Assembly: GCA_040881665.1 (NCBI GenBank)
Contig: JBBECT010000004.1
Location: 878,303 to 942,302, forward strand
Source: Actinomycetota bacterium
Lineage (GTDB): Bacteria > Actinomycetota > UBA4738 > HRBIN12
Length of the DNA stretch: 64,000 nt
Reading direction: 5' to 3'
Made by a program: the position numbers and the translations under genes
Notes under the pieces: generated by a model
Told to the model about the DNA's origin: nothing
The model's database searches: none
What the model saw: the letters and a program-made list of their open reading frames with translations, nothing else
Part shown: piece after piece, positions 53,445-61,800 of the stretch
Position numbering within the stretch: the first letter of the stretch is position 1
Layout of the letters: each line of letters starts with the position of its first letter

Positions 53445-53597
53445 CGGGGGGCTCGAGGAGCAGATCGGATTCGAACCCGACGGCCTCGTCTGAGACCTCG
53501 TCCACCAGTCGGGTGCGTTCACGCTGCGGGACAGCGGCACCATCACCCGTACCCGTCGCTTGCCGGCGTTCCCGGTACGACGTTCGCCGGTGCGGGC

Positions 53598-55949
53598 ATG
53601 GTCACCGCTATTAGGATGAGCGACGTGAACGAAATGGGCCTCGACGACGTGCTCTCCACTGCTCCGCCGGCTCTTCCGGCGGAGGAGGCAGCCGCGCTGG
53701 CGCTCGAGTTGTTCGGGGCCGAAGGGACGGCGACAGCGGTGGGAAGCGAGCGCGACCAGACGTTCGTTCTGGGTGGCCCTCGTCCGGCGGTGATGAAGAT
53801 CTCGAACGAGGCCGAAGATCCCGCCAGGCTCGATATGGAGGCCCGTGCCGCGTTCCACGCGCTGGCCGCCGATCCGGGGCTGGCGGTCGCAACACCGTGG
53901 GCTGCTCTGAGAACGGATCCGTCCCGAGGCCCGGCGGCGTATCGGGCATCGATCCCCTCGGCGACCGGGGGCGTGCACCAGGTCAGGATGTACGCACGCA
54001 TGCCGGGGACGGCTTCGGTCGATGAGTCGACGCTGAGCGACGCCGCCGTGAGCGCATGGGGAGAGACCGCTGCGCGGCTGGGGCGCGCGCTTCGGGGGTT
54101 CTTCGATCCCGGGGCCTCGCGTGCGGTGTTCTGGGATCCCCAGCATGCGCTCGCGCTTCGCCCGCTGGTCTCAGCGGTCGCGGATCATCGGATGCGCGCG
54201 CTCATCGAGCGAACGCTTGACCGCTACGAGGCGGTCGTGGTCCCGGGGTGGTCCACGCTGCGCCATCAGGTGATCCACGGCGATCTCTGTGCGGACAACA
54301 TGCTCGTGGACGACGATGGCGTGATCACGGGCATCATCGATTTCGGAGATATGAGCTTCACGGCGCTGGTCGTCGACTTGGCAGCGGTGATCGAGTCCCT
54401 GGTCTCGGGTCGAAGCGGCGACGAGGTCTTGCGGGTAGCGCGCATGGCGATGGACGGGTTCGAGCGTGTGCTCCCCCTGGAACCCGGAGAACGCGCGATC
54501 CTCGGGGAACTCGTCGCGGCCAGATCTTGCGCAGCATCGATCCTTCCTTCGTGGCGCTCCTCGATGTACGAAGACCCCGAGGCCTTCGCAGCTCAGTATC
54601 ACGAGGATGCCTTCGAGCTCCTCAAGCTGTTTGACGAGATGGGCTTCGAGGACGTGGCCCGAAGATTGGGCGGGCGAGAGCCCGGCACCATGGTCGCCTT
54701 CGACGACCTGGTCGGCCGCCGCGCCAACGTGCTCGGCTCCGCGCTCACCGGACTCTCATACGCTCAACCGCTTCACATCGTTCGGGGTGAGGGTCCCTGG
54801 CTCTTCGACCACGAGGACCGCCGCTACCTCGATGCGTACAACAACGTGCCCGTCGTCGGGCATTGTCACCCTCGCGTGACCGGAGCGATCGCACGGCAAG
54901 CCCGCGTGCTCAACACGAACATGCGCTATCTGCACGCGACGGTGCTCGATCTAGCCGAGCGACTGGTGGCGACCACCGAGGGCGAACTGGACACAGTGAT
55001 GTTCGTGAACTCCGGTTCAGAGGCCAACGATCTGGCTTGGCGGATCGCCATCGCGGCCACCGGCAACAGCGGCGGGCTCTGTACGGCCTATGCCTACCAT
55101 GGGGTGAGCGAGACCACGACGTGGCTTTCCCCGGAGGCCTGGTCGAAAGGAGCGCGTCCCGACCACGTCGAGACCTGGCGCCCCCCCGACGCCTACCGGG
55201 GCTTGCATATGGACCCGTCCGAGTTCCCCTCTGCGATTGCCCGTCTCGCCGAGCGAGGTCACGCGCCCGCCGTCGCGATCTTGGACGGAGTGCTCACGAG
55301 CGACGGGATCCTCGATCTCGATCCCGAGTACGTGACAGCGTGCGTGGACGCACTGCACCGCGCTGGTGGCCTCTGGATCGCGGATGAGGTTCAGGGGGGG
55401 CACGGTCGCACCGGAGACGCGATGTGGTCCTACCAACGTCTCGGGATCGCACCCGACTTCGTCACCATCGGTAAGCCCATGGGCAACGGACACCCGGTGG
55501 CAGCGGTGATCACCAGGAGCGACATCGTCGACCGCTTCGCCGAGACCACCGACTATTTCTCTACGTTCGGCGGCAACCCCGTGTCGACAGCCGCTGCCAG
55601 CGCGGTCCTCGACGTGATCGAGGATGAACGACTCTTGAACAACGCTCGTGAAGTGGGTACCTATCTCCTCGCCCGACTGCTCGAGGTCAAGGCCGACCAC
55701 CCGATCATCGGAGACGTGCGTGGCATGGGGCTTGCCTGCGGGGTCGAGATCGTGACGGACCCTGCTTCCAAGCAGCCGGACGCCGGCGCCGCCGAGCGGA
55801 TCATCAACGGGCTCCGACAACACGGGGTGCTCGTCGGCACCACCGGTGCGGCGGACAACACGCTCAAGGTCCGCCCCCCGCTCGTGTTCGGCCGCGCGGA
55901 GGCAGATCTCTTGGTGGAAACCCTCCGCGACGTGCTCACGGGTGGATGA
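53598..55949 (+). CDS. Kinase-aminotransferase fusion (APH domain plus class III PLP enzyme)
   Basis: The product has 783 residues. Domain 1 (about 25-340) is an aminoglycoside/choline-kinase-type fold with a Lys at residue 67 (AVMKIS), catalytic HGDLCADN (228-235) and metal-binding DFGD (248-251). Domain 2 (about 365-783) is a class III aminotransferase-fold enzyme with MFVNSGSEANDLAWRIA, IADEVQGGHGRTG and the PLP Lys in TIGKPMGNGHP. Such pairing recalls the human hydroxylysine kinase and its phospho-lyase partner, so a phosphorylate-then-eliminate route for an amino alcohol is plausible (inference). An ATG at 53616 is an alternative start. Confidence 0.88.
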   Translation: MVTAIRMSDVNEMGLDDVLSTAPPALPAEEAAALALELFGAEGTATAVGSERDQTFVLGGPRPAVMKISNEAEDPARLDMEARAAFHALAADPGLAVATPWAALRTDPSRGPAAYRASIPSATGGVHQVRMYARMPGTASVDESTLSDAAVSAWGETAARLGRALRGFFDPGASRAVFWDPQHALALRPLVSAVADHRMRALIERTLDRYEAVVVPGWSTLRHQVIHGDLCADNMLVDDDGVITGIIDFGDMSFTALVVDLAAVIESLVSGRSGDEVLRVARMAMDGFERVLPLEPGERAILGELVAARSCAASILPSWRSSMYEDPEAFAAQYHEDAFELLKLFDEMGFEDVARRLGGREPGTMVAFDDLVGRRANVLGSALTGLSYAQPLHIVRGEGPWLFDHEDRRYLDAYNNVPVVGHCHPRVTGAIARQARVLNTNMRYLHATVLDLAERLVATTEGELDTVMFVNSGSEANDLAWRIAIAATGNSGGLCTAYAYHGVSETTTWLSPEAWSKGARPDHVETWRPPDAYRGLHMDPSEFPSAIARLAERGHAPAVAILDGVLTSDGILDLDPEYVTACVDALHRAGGLWIADEVQGGHGRTGDAMWSYQRLGIAPDFVTIGKPMGNGHPVAAVITRSDIVDRFAETTDYFSTFGGNPVSTAAASAVLDVIEDERLLNNAREVGTYLLARLLEVKADHPIIGDVRGMGLACGVEIVTDPASKQPDAGAAERIINGLRQHGVLVGTTGAADNTLKVRPPLVFGRAEADLLVETLRDVLTGG

Positions 55950-56042
55950 CTCTGCGATGCCCTCGGCAAGACGGAGATGATGGGTGAGTGATATCCCTCG
56001 GCGCGCTCGTGCGCAGCTGGAGCCCGATCCGGGTGTGTGGGT

Positions 56043-56215
56043 TCAGATGTCGACCGCGCAGCGCTCGCCGCTCGGGATCGCTCCCTCCATGAACCCTGGG
56101 AAGTCCCACTCTGTCGCGTCACCGGCGAAGTGGATATTCCCTTCACGCACTCCCTCGATCCCGGAGAACCCGGTGAACTGGCCGGGCTTCCAGTACGGAA
56201 CGCTCCCTTGACCCA
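56043..56215 (-). pseudogene. Flavin amine oxidase, C-terminal fragment
   Basis: The last about 55 residues of a monoamine-oxidase-like protein are present: YWKPGQFTGFSGIEGVREGN, then IHFAGDATEWDFPGFMEGAI and a stop at 56043. The FAD-contacting HFAGD/FMEGAI block is characteristic. The rest of the gene is missing, and the break falls next to the 19221-type repeat. Confidence 0.6.
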
Positions 56216-56227
56216 TGGGTCGTTGAG

Positions 56228-56297
56228 GCCCGCCGGGTCCGTTCGGAACACGATGTGCAAGAGGATCGGCTCTCCGGAGCCACTCGAACATGCCGAA
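56228..56297. repeat. Second copy of the 19221-19290 repeat
   Basis: It matches 19221-19290 over about 70 bases with a few differences. It lies between the amine-oxidase fragment and the duplicated kinase fragment, so it may mark the junction of a rearrangement. Confidence 0.7.
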
Positions 56298-56353
56298 TGC
56301 GCGAGAACGCCAGTCGCGCGCGAGCCAGTCGGCCACGCGGCGCCAGAGTGGCA

Positions 56354-56870
56354 CGTTCCACGCGCTGGCCGCCGATCCGGGGCTGGCGGTCGCAACACCG
56401 TGGGCTGCTCTGAGAACGGATCCGTCCCGAGGCCCGGCGGCGTATCGGGCATCGATCCCCTCGGCGACCGGGGGCGTGCACCAGGTCAGGATGTACGCAC
56501 GCATGCCGGGGACGGCTTCGGTCGATGAGTCGACGCTGAGCGACGCCGCCGTGAGCGCATGGGGAGAGACCGCTGCGCGGCTGGGGCGCGCGCTTCGGGG
56601 GTTCTTCGATCCCGGGGCCTCGCGTGCGGTGTTCTGGGATCCCCAGCATGCGCTCGCGCTTCGCCCGCTGGTCTCAGCGGTCGCGGATCATCGGATGCGC
56701 GCGCTCATCGAGCGAACGCTTGACCGCTACGAGGCGGTCTGGTCCCGGGGTGGTCCACGCTGCGCCATCAGGTGATCCACGGCGACCTCGGTGCGGACAA
56801 CGTGCTCGTGGACGACAACCGCGACAGCTGCTGCCACTGCGGTCCTCGACGTGATCGAGGAGGCGGCCCT
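56354..56870 (+). pseudogene. Internally deleted copy of the kinase-aminotransferase fusion gene
   Basis: 56354-56738 matches 53851-54235 with no difference seen over 385 bases (offset 2503). One base is then missing (the G at 54237), which shifts the frame just before HGDL. Several substitutions follow. After GTGGACGAC (near 56815) the sequence jumps to a match with the aminotransferase part at 55588-55630 (CGGTCCTCGACGTGATCGAGG) and then diverges. It has no start, a frameshift and a deletion of about 1.2 kb, so it is a pseudogene. Confidence 0.8.
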
Positions 56871-57008
56871 TTCCGGTTCGATATTCCAAGCACCATCCGA
56901 TGGTCCCTCCGGCTCGATCGCTCTCGCAGCACCCCGAATTCCAGCGCGGCCGAAGGCATAGTCTGTGTCCACGAGAGCGGGCCGACACCGGAAGGGGATG
57001 GGTACCCG

Positions 57009-57461
57009 ATGAACGAGGATACGGTGCTGCAAGAAGAACTCGAGGCTGGCACGAGTCTGACGCAAGCTATCCAGGACGCGCCTCACGACCTACGTCCCGT
57101 CGACGGAGTCGTTCCGGGCTGGTCGCTCCATGACACCTTGTGGCATGTGGCCTACTGGGTCAACCACGCCGCAGACGTCATCGAGGCCGTACAACCCGGC
57201 GAGCCGTTCCCCGAGGAACCGGTAGAAGCCGAGTACTACGACGCGAAGAACGCGGAGGCCTTCCCCCAGGGTCGCACCATGGAATGGAACCATGTCGTCG
57301 CCCATCTCGAACACGGGCGCGAACGGGCACGGCAGGCACTCGCGGCGTGCGACGAGGCGAACAGCGACGCGGCCGCTGATCGGCTCATGGAAGAAGTCGA
57401 GCACTACCGCGAGCATGACGCCCAGATCCGGGCGTTCCTCGCCCCGCAGGAGACCGCGTGA
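57009..57461 (+). CDS. DinB-like four-helix protein
   Basis: The product has 150 residues. The LHDTLWHVAYWVNHAADVIE block and the later EHYREHDAQIRAFL place His residues where DinB/mycothiol-dependent enzymes bind a metal. The length is typical. The ATG start comes after a poor ribosome site. The stop overlaps the next gene (GTGA). The function in this superfamily (thiol transferase, hydrolase) is not predictable. Confidence 0.65.
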   Translation: MNEDTVLQEELEAGTSLTQAIQDAPHDLRPVDGVVPGWSLHDTLWHVAYWVNHAADVIEAVQPGEPFPEEPVEAEYYDAKNAEAFPQGRTMEWNHVVAHLEHGRERARQALAACDEANSDAAADRLMEEVEHYREHDAQIRAFLAPQETA

Positions 57462-57652
57462 GCGAGCCATCGGTCATCGTGCTCACCGGCGCCACGGTGA
57501 GAGCAGGCATGGAGGGGCAGGAGGCCTCGCTCGCCGAGCGGATGGACGCCACCATGCGGGGGGCACCCGGATTCATCTCGTCGAAGGACTTCACCGCCGA
57601 AGATGGCGTTGAGATGGCGGGTCCGATCGCGATGGATCCTCTGCTTCGATGA
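57458..57652 (+). CDS. Antibiotic-biosynthesis-monooxygenase-like domain, short
   Basis: The product has 64 residues. The pattern VIVLTGATVRAGMEGQEASL, then MDATMRGAPGFISSKDF, is that of ABM dimeric alpha-beta barrels, but the domain (about 95-100 residues) ends early after the AEDGVEM strand. It may be a 3'-truncated gene. The start overlaps the DinB-like stop and its end overlaps the methyltransferase start (ATGA). Confidence 0.45.
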   Translation: MSEPSVIVLTGATVRAGMEGQEASLAERMDATMRGAPGFISSKDFTAEDGVEMAGPIAMDPLLR

Positions 57653-58221
57653 ACGAAGGGCACAACGAGCTGTGCTCGAGCCCCGATTGGGCCGAGTACC
57701 TTCGAACCGATGTGCTCCCCCTCGTTCTCGATGGAGTCGACCTGGGATCCGACATGGTCGAGGTTGGTCCGGGCTTCGGTCTCGCGACCGATATCCTTCG
57801 GCACCGCGTGTCGAGTCTGACCGCCGTCGAGATCGACCCGGCTCTCGCAGTGAGCCTTGCAGCGCGCCTGGCTGACACCAACGTCAACGTGCTTGAAGCA
57901 GACGGGACCCACCTACCGCTCGACTCCGGGCGCTTCAGTTCGGCGGCCTCGTTCACCATGCTTCACCACGTTCCGTCCGTTTCCGACCAGGACGCGCTCT
58001 TGACCGAACTGGCGCGCGTGCTGCGAGTCGGAGGTGTGCTGGTCGGGGCGGACAGCCTCGATGACCCAGAGTTCAGGGAGTTCCATAGAGGTGACGTGTG
58101 CGTTCCCGTCGATCCGGGGGAACTGCCGGATCGGCTCCGACGCTCCGGATTCTCGGATGTGCGCGTGGGGACCTCGGGCGACACTCTCTGGTTCGTCGCT
58201 CGCACGGCTCCGAACTCCTAG
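57649..58221 (+). CDS. Class I SAM-dependent methyltransferase
   Basis: The product has 190 residues. Motif I is VEVGPGFGLATDIL (about residues 38-51), motif II LTAVEIDPALAV and motif III LEADGTHLPLDSGRF. The acceptor substrate is unknown. It is the third gene of a coupled set with the DinB-like and ABM-like genes. Confidence 0.82.
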   Translation: MNEGHNELCSSPDWAEYLRTDVLPLVLDGVDLGSDMVEVGPGFGLATDILRHRVSSLTAVEIDPALAVSLAARLADTNVNVLEADGTHLPLDSGRFSSAASFTMLHHVPSVSDQDALLTELARVLRVGGVLVGADSLDDPEFREFHRGDVCVPVDPGELPDRLRRSGFSDVRVGTSGDTLWFVARTAPNS

Positions 58222-58270
58222 CGCTGGGTACCGCTCCAGTCCCCAGGCTTCGACGAGCCGACCGACTTGC

Positions 58271-58490
58271 CTACTCGGCCGAAACGGGGTTCCGTGGGTC
58301 TGCTCGGGGTCGGAGCTTGTCCGGGTCGTCGATGGGTACCGCGTGCACCCGACCCACCGAACCGTCGACCTCCAAGTGACCTCCGGATGCGGAGTGCTCG
58401 GCTTCGACAACGCAGAGGGCGAGGGTTCCGTAACGGGGCGTGCGGTCGGCGCTTCGAACGTCGCCGACGACCTTGCCCTCCGAGCTCACC
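58271..58490 (-). pseudogene. YgfZ/GcvT-family C-terminal fragment
   Basis: The minus frame EGKVVGDVRSADRTPRYGTL, then ALCVVEAEHSASGGHLEVDG and HAVPIDDP, matches the C-terminal barrel of folate-binding YgfZ/GcvT proteins. Only about 75 residues remain. It lies in the 600-base relic-rich gap between the methyltransferase and DUF6176 genes. Confidence 0.5.
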
Positions 58491-58534
58491 TCGGCTCCGT
58501 GCTTCGGCACCTTCTCACCCTTCAGCGGGAGACA

Positions 58535-58692
58535 CCCTGGCTGGGGGCCCGGGACGCGACGTCCTGGATGCGGTGGACGTCATAGGGAGAAACACCGTTC
58601 GCGGTGGTCGGGGTCGGGACGTGTGCTTCGTCGAACCGGGCGACGATGTCCGCGGATGCGAGGATGTGCGGATGCGCGTGACCCAAGGCTAG
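58535..58692 (+). pseudogene. Calcium-binding-repeat protein, C-terminal fragment
   Basis: The plus frame GGPGRDVLDAVDVIGRNTVR, then GGRGRDVCFVEPGDDVRGCE, resembles the final GGxGxD repeats and Cys-Glu ending of secreted RTX-like proteins of actinobacteria. It is a short remnant. Nothing else is recognised between 58693 and 58828. Confidence 0.4.
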
Positions 58693-58828
58693 TTCAAGCC
58701 CTACCGGACTCCTCCACAGCCGGGATCCGCTCTCCAATAGGTGTGCACAGCGGCGGAAGCCAGGCGATGGAACGAGACGCCGGCGTCAGAGTTGCCTATG
58801 ACACCCTTGATGAAGCATCGAGCCCACG

Positions 58829-59155
58829 CTAAAGGTGGCGAACCGGCGCGGCTGGCGGCGGTGCCGAGAAGTCCATCGGATGAATCTCCTCGACCTTCGA
58901 GCGGAACCATGAGTCGAACTCGCGATCGGAGCCCGCGAGCTTGCCGAGGAACTCGGACGCGCCGGGCCCATCGAGGACAACGACCGTGAGCTGGCTCCCG
59001 TCCGGGTTTTCCTGGAGCCACGCGGCGTGCGTCGTCAGGCCGAGGCGCTCGTTCATCTCGTCGAACTCCGACTTGCGGGCGCCGGTCACCTCACCGGCCC
59101 AGGCCTTCCAGTCGTCCGCTCTCCCGGGCTTGATCGGTACCGCAAAAGCCTCCAT
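58829..59155 (-). CDS. DUF6176-like protein
   Basis: The product has 108 residues. MEAFAVPIKPGRADDWKAWA, then EFDEMNERLGLTTHAAWLQE, is the DUF6176 pattern, an alpha-beta domain of unknown function. I chose the ATG at 59155 because homology begins there; the frame upstream is Arg-rich. Confidence 0.65.
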   Translation of the reverse strand: MEAFAVPIKPGRADDWKAWAGEVTGARKSEFDEMNERLGLTTHAAWLQENPDGSQLTVVVLDGPGASEFLGKLAGSDREFDSWFRSKVEEIHPMDFSAPPPAAPVRHL

Positions 59156-59296
59156 GCGCCCCCTCCCTGGTCGCGATGCCGACGGAGCGTAGTCGAGCTG
59201 GCGAGCTCGGGCAACGCGAGGAGCTCTCGTTCGGACGCGGTGACACGAGGTTCTCACCTCCGCGGGTCCACAAGCTCGCCACGAGCGCGGGCTCGG

Positions 59297-59953
59297 CTAT
59301 CGACGGATGAAGGTCAGGTGGGTGACACCGCTGGGAGACGAGACCGCCTCGATGCCGTAGCGTTCCTCGACGCCCTCGATGCCGTCCCAAAGGCGAACGC
59401 CGCGGCCGAGGAGGATCGGCACCTGCACGACGTGGAGCGTGTCGATGAGGTCGGCAGCGAGGAAGTCGCGGACGACGGTTGGGCCACCGCCGATACGCAC
59501 GTCGAGGTCGCCCGCTGCTTCCCGGGCGACGTCGAGCGCCTCCTGCGGGTTGGCGTCGACGAATTGGAACACGGTGCCGCCCTCCATCTCGATCGGCGGG
59601 CGCGGGTAGTGCGTAAGCACGAACACCGGCGTGTGGAACGGCGGGTTCGGCCCCCACCAGCCACGCCACTCGTCGTCGGTTCCGACGTCGGTCCACGGGC
59701 CGGTCTGCGCGCCGAATTTGCCCCGACCCATGATCTCGGCGCCGATGCCGAGGCCATGGCGTTCGGCGAACGAGTGGTCGACACCCTCCGTGCCACCAGC
59801 TTCGCCGACCATCGAGCGCCAAAACCGGGTGGTGAACATCCACTCGTGCAGGCGTTCCCCGGCGTGACCGAACGGGGCGTCGAGCGTGATGCCGTCGCCC
59901 GTCCCGAACCCGTCCAGGGAGATCGAGAAGTTGTGGACACGGACCTGGGACAT
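59297..59953 (-). CDS. Dihydrofolate-reductase-like (RibD C-terminal) protein
   Basis: The product has 218 residues. SQVRVHNFSISLDGFGTGDG is the family N-terminus, and VRIGGGPTVVRDFLAADLID is the NADPH-binding glycine block. Members reduce pterin- or flavin-precursor-like substrates. The actual substrate is unknown. ATG start with AGGAGGCACC upstream. Confidence 0.85.
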   Translation of the reverse strand: MSQVRVHNFSISLDGFGTGDGITLDAPFGHAGERLHEWMFTTRFWRSMVGEAGGTEGVDHSFAERHGLGIGAEIMGRGKFGAQTGPWTDVGTDDEWRGWWGPNPPFHTPVFVLTHYPRPPIEMEGGTVFQFVDANPQEALDVAREAAGDLDVRIGGGPTVVRDFLAADLIDTLHVVQVPILLGRGVRLWDGIEGVEERYGIEAVSSPSGVTHLTFIRR

Positions 59954-59989
59954 GGGTGCCTCCTACCCTGAGAAACGAACGGCCCTGAC

Positions 59990-60120
59990 CTGCTGTGAGT
60001 GCTACCCCTCTTGACCTGTGGGTACTCTTGAATGGAGCCCGAATCCGTGCAGGTGAGCGGGTCATGACTTCCTCCGAACCTCAACATGCACTAGTTGTGA
60101 CTAGTTGTGGTAGTTGTGGC
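59990..60120. repeat. Partial mobile-element repeat (copy C) and short tandem repeat
   Basis: 59990-60066 holds CTACCCCTCTTGACCTGTGGG and following bases that match copies A and B at lower identity. At 60091-60119 three CTAGTTGTG-type 9-10-base units follow in tandem. The stretch 59954-60162 contains no gene. Confidence 0.5.
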
Positions 60121-60162
60121 GCGAGGCAAGGGATGACGCTGAGCAGAAGCTCGCCGGGCGCT

Positions 60163-61347
60163 CTATGAGAACGGCCTCCGCGGAAGCCCGAAGGCCTCTC
60201 CCGACACCGTGAGCCGCCGGCCAAGCTCGGTGATGATCCGGTCCCGTGCGGACGATGCCGTCTCGATCTCTATGAAGAGCCTGTCGGCCACGACCCCGTA
60301 CAGCCTCTCGCCGGCGAAGTAGCGACGCCCCCGGCGTTCCCCTTCCGATGCCAGGAGTCCACTTGCCACCGCCGTGGTGAGGTCTTTCGTTGCGGTCGCT
60401 GGGCTCACGTCTGTGAGCGAGCGGTAGTAGCCGGCGGTCACGTCACGTCCGAAGAACGCGTCCCATAGCGCGTTCGCAAGCCGGCGGTCCATCCCCACGT
60501 CCTCCGCGGCCTCTTCGACCGCCATCCACACCTGCTGCTCGGTGTTGAGCCGCAGATCCAGCGCCCGCACCTGTCGTACCTGGGCGTCGAGATGCCCGTG
60601 CACGAACGGCGTGACGTCCGCGTCGCGATCGAACATCGACCCGAGGCAGCCGAAGAGCCCGTAGTAGTCCTGCAGGTGGTACCCCCACCATTCCTCGAGC
60701 GATGTGAACTCGCGCCGCTTGAATCCACCCCTGTACATCGCGAGCGAGGCAAGGATCCGAGCGGATCGTCCATTCCCGTCCACGAAGGGGTGGATGGCTG
60801 CGACGACGACGTGGATCCATGCGGCGGCAACTGCGCTGTGGAAGCCCGCTTGCTGCATCCGGGTGACAGCCTCCTCGACCAAGGCATCAACCTGTTCGCC
60901 GGGGGGTGGGAGGAACACCTCTTCGCCGGTAGCGCGGTTGGTCACCCACACCTGCTTATCCGTGCGGAGTCGGCCAGCACCCTGGGCGTAGCGACCGGCG
61001 AGGACACGATCATGGAGTCCGACTATCAGACCGCGATCCCATGAGAACGCCGGGTCATCAGCTTGGCGGAGGACGAAGTTCATGGCGTCTCGATAGCCCT
61101 CAACCAGTTCTCGGTCCAGCGGTTCTACCTCGGGCGGTCGGTCTCCTGCCAGGATCCGGCGCACCTCGTCAACGGTGACGTTGACGCCCTCCATGCGGGT
61201 TGACGCGGCCACAGCCTCTGCCTCGAGGTCGCGGCGAAGCCGCCCCTCCCAGGTACGGGGGAGCACTCGGATGTCGAGGCGGTCCTTCCAGGCGTCGAGC
61301 TCTTCGACGAAGCCTCGGATGCCGTCCGTCTCGGTAAAGGGGAGCAT
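60163..61347 (-). CDS. Fic family protein with N-terminal inhibitory motif
   Basis: The product has 394 residues. The Fic active site HPFVDGNGRSAR is at residues 186-197 (catalytic His186) and is intact. STRMEG at 49-54 fits the (S/T)xxxE(G/N) inhibitory helix with Glu53, so the protein should be self-inhibited (class II type). A C-terminal winged-helix-like region (TAGYYRSLTDVSPATATKDL) suggests DNA binding and autoregulation. Such proteins usually transfer AMP to target hydroxyls. There is no antitoxin gene next to it. Confidence 0.88.
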   Translation of the reverse strand: MLPFTETDGIRGFVEELDAWKDRLDIRVLPRTWEGRLRRDLEAEAVAASTRMEGVNVTVDEVRRILAGDRPPEVEPLDRELVEGYRDAMNFVLRQADDPAFSWDRGLIVGLHDRVLAGRYAQGAGRLRTDKQVWVTNRATGEEVFLPPPGEQVDALVEEAVTRMQQAGFHSAVAAAWIHVVVAAIHPFVDGNGRSARILASLAMYRGGFKRREFTSLEEWWGYHLQDYYGLFGCLGSMFDRDADVTPFVHGHLDAQVRQVRALDLRLNTEQQVWMAVEEAAEDVGMDRRLANALWDAFFGRDVTAGYYRSLTDVSPATATKDLTTAVASGLLASEGERRGRRYFAGERLYGVVADRLFIEIETASSARDRIITELGRRLTVSGEAFGLPRRPFS

Positions 61348-61365
61348 GGTGACTCCATTCTATCA

Positions 61366-61418
61366 CTCAAACGCTAGCGATTCCATCTTTGAATCGCTAT
61401 CCCTCAAACGCTAGCGAT
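61366..61418 (-). promoter_or_regulatory. Fic gene promoter region with paired repeats
   Basis: CTCAAACGCTAGCGAT occurs at 61366-61381 and again at 61403-61418, 37 bases apart. Each holds the palindrome CGCTAGCG. Between them GCGATTC and GAATCGC form a 7-base inverted repeat (61377-61397). The array lies 18-71 bases upstream of the Fic start, overlapping the place where a promoter is expected, so it is a probable operator, perhaps for the Fic protein's own HTH. Confidence 0.6.
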
Positions 61419-61519
61419 GGCCTTTTGGAAACCTTCGCGGCGTTCATCACGAGCCGGTTGGGGACATTGAATGAAGGCGAGCGACCCACGTGCACCGCTG
61501 GTCCTGAAGGCGGGCGACC

Positions 61520-61800
61520 GGAGCCGTCGTCCATTCGGACCGCGGGAGCCAATTACGTCCGGGCGCTTCGAAACGCCGGGCTGCAGGGGTCCATGGGTCG
61601 GACCGGAACGTGTGCGGACGACGCCGGCATGGAATCGTTCTTCTCGTTGCTCCAGAAGAACGTGCTCAACCAGAAGCGCTGGGCCTGCAGAGAGGAGCTA
61701 CGCCTGGCGATCGTGAACTGGATCCGAGGCCACGTACATCGCCGGCGCCGCCAACGCGGTCTCCCCAAGCGGGATCCATCACTCCTACGTCAACCGACCA
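61520..61800 (+). pseudogene. IS3-family transposase OrfB, C-terminal fragment
   Basis: One frame gives VHSDRGSQ (DDE core). After a frameshift another gives RALRNAGLQGSMGRTGTCAD, DAGMESFFSLLQKNVL (catalytic Glu) and REELRLAIVNWIRG, followed by RRRRQRGLPKRDPS. This is the typical end of IS3 OrfB. The N-terminal part and OrfA are missing. It runs into the 3' end of the cyclase gene on the other strand. Confidence 0.75.
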
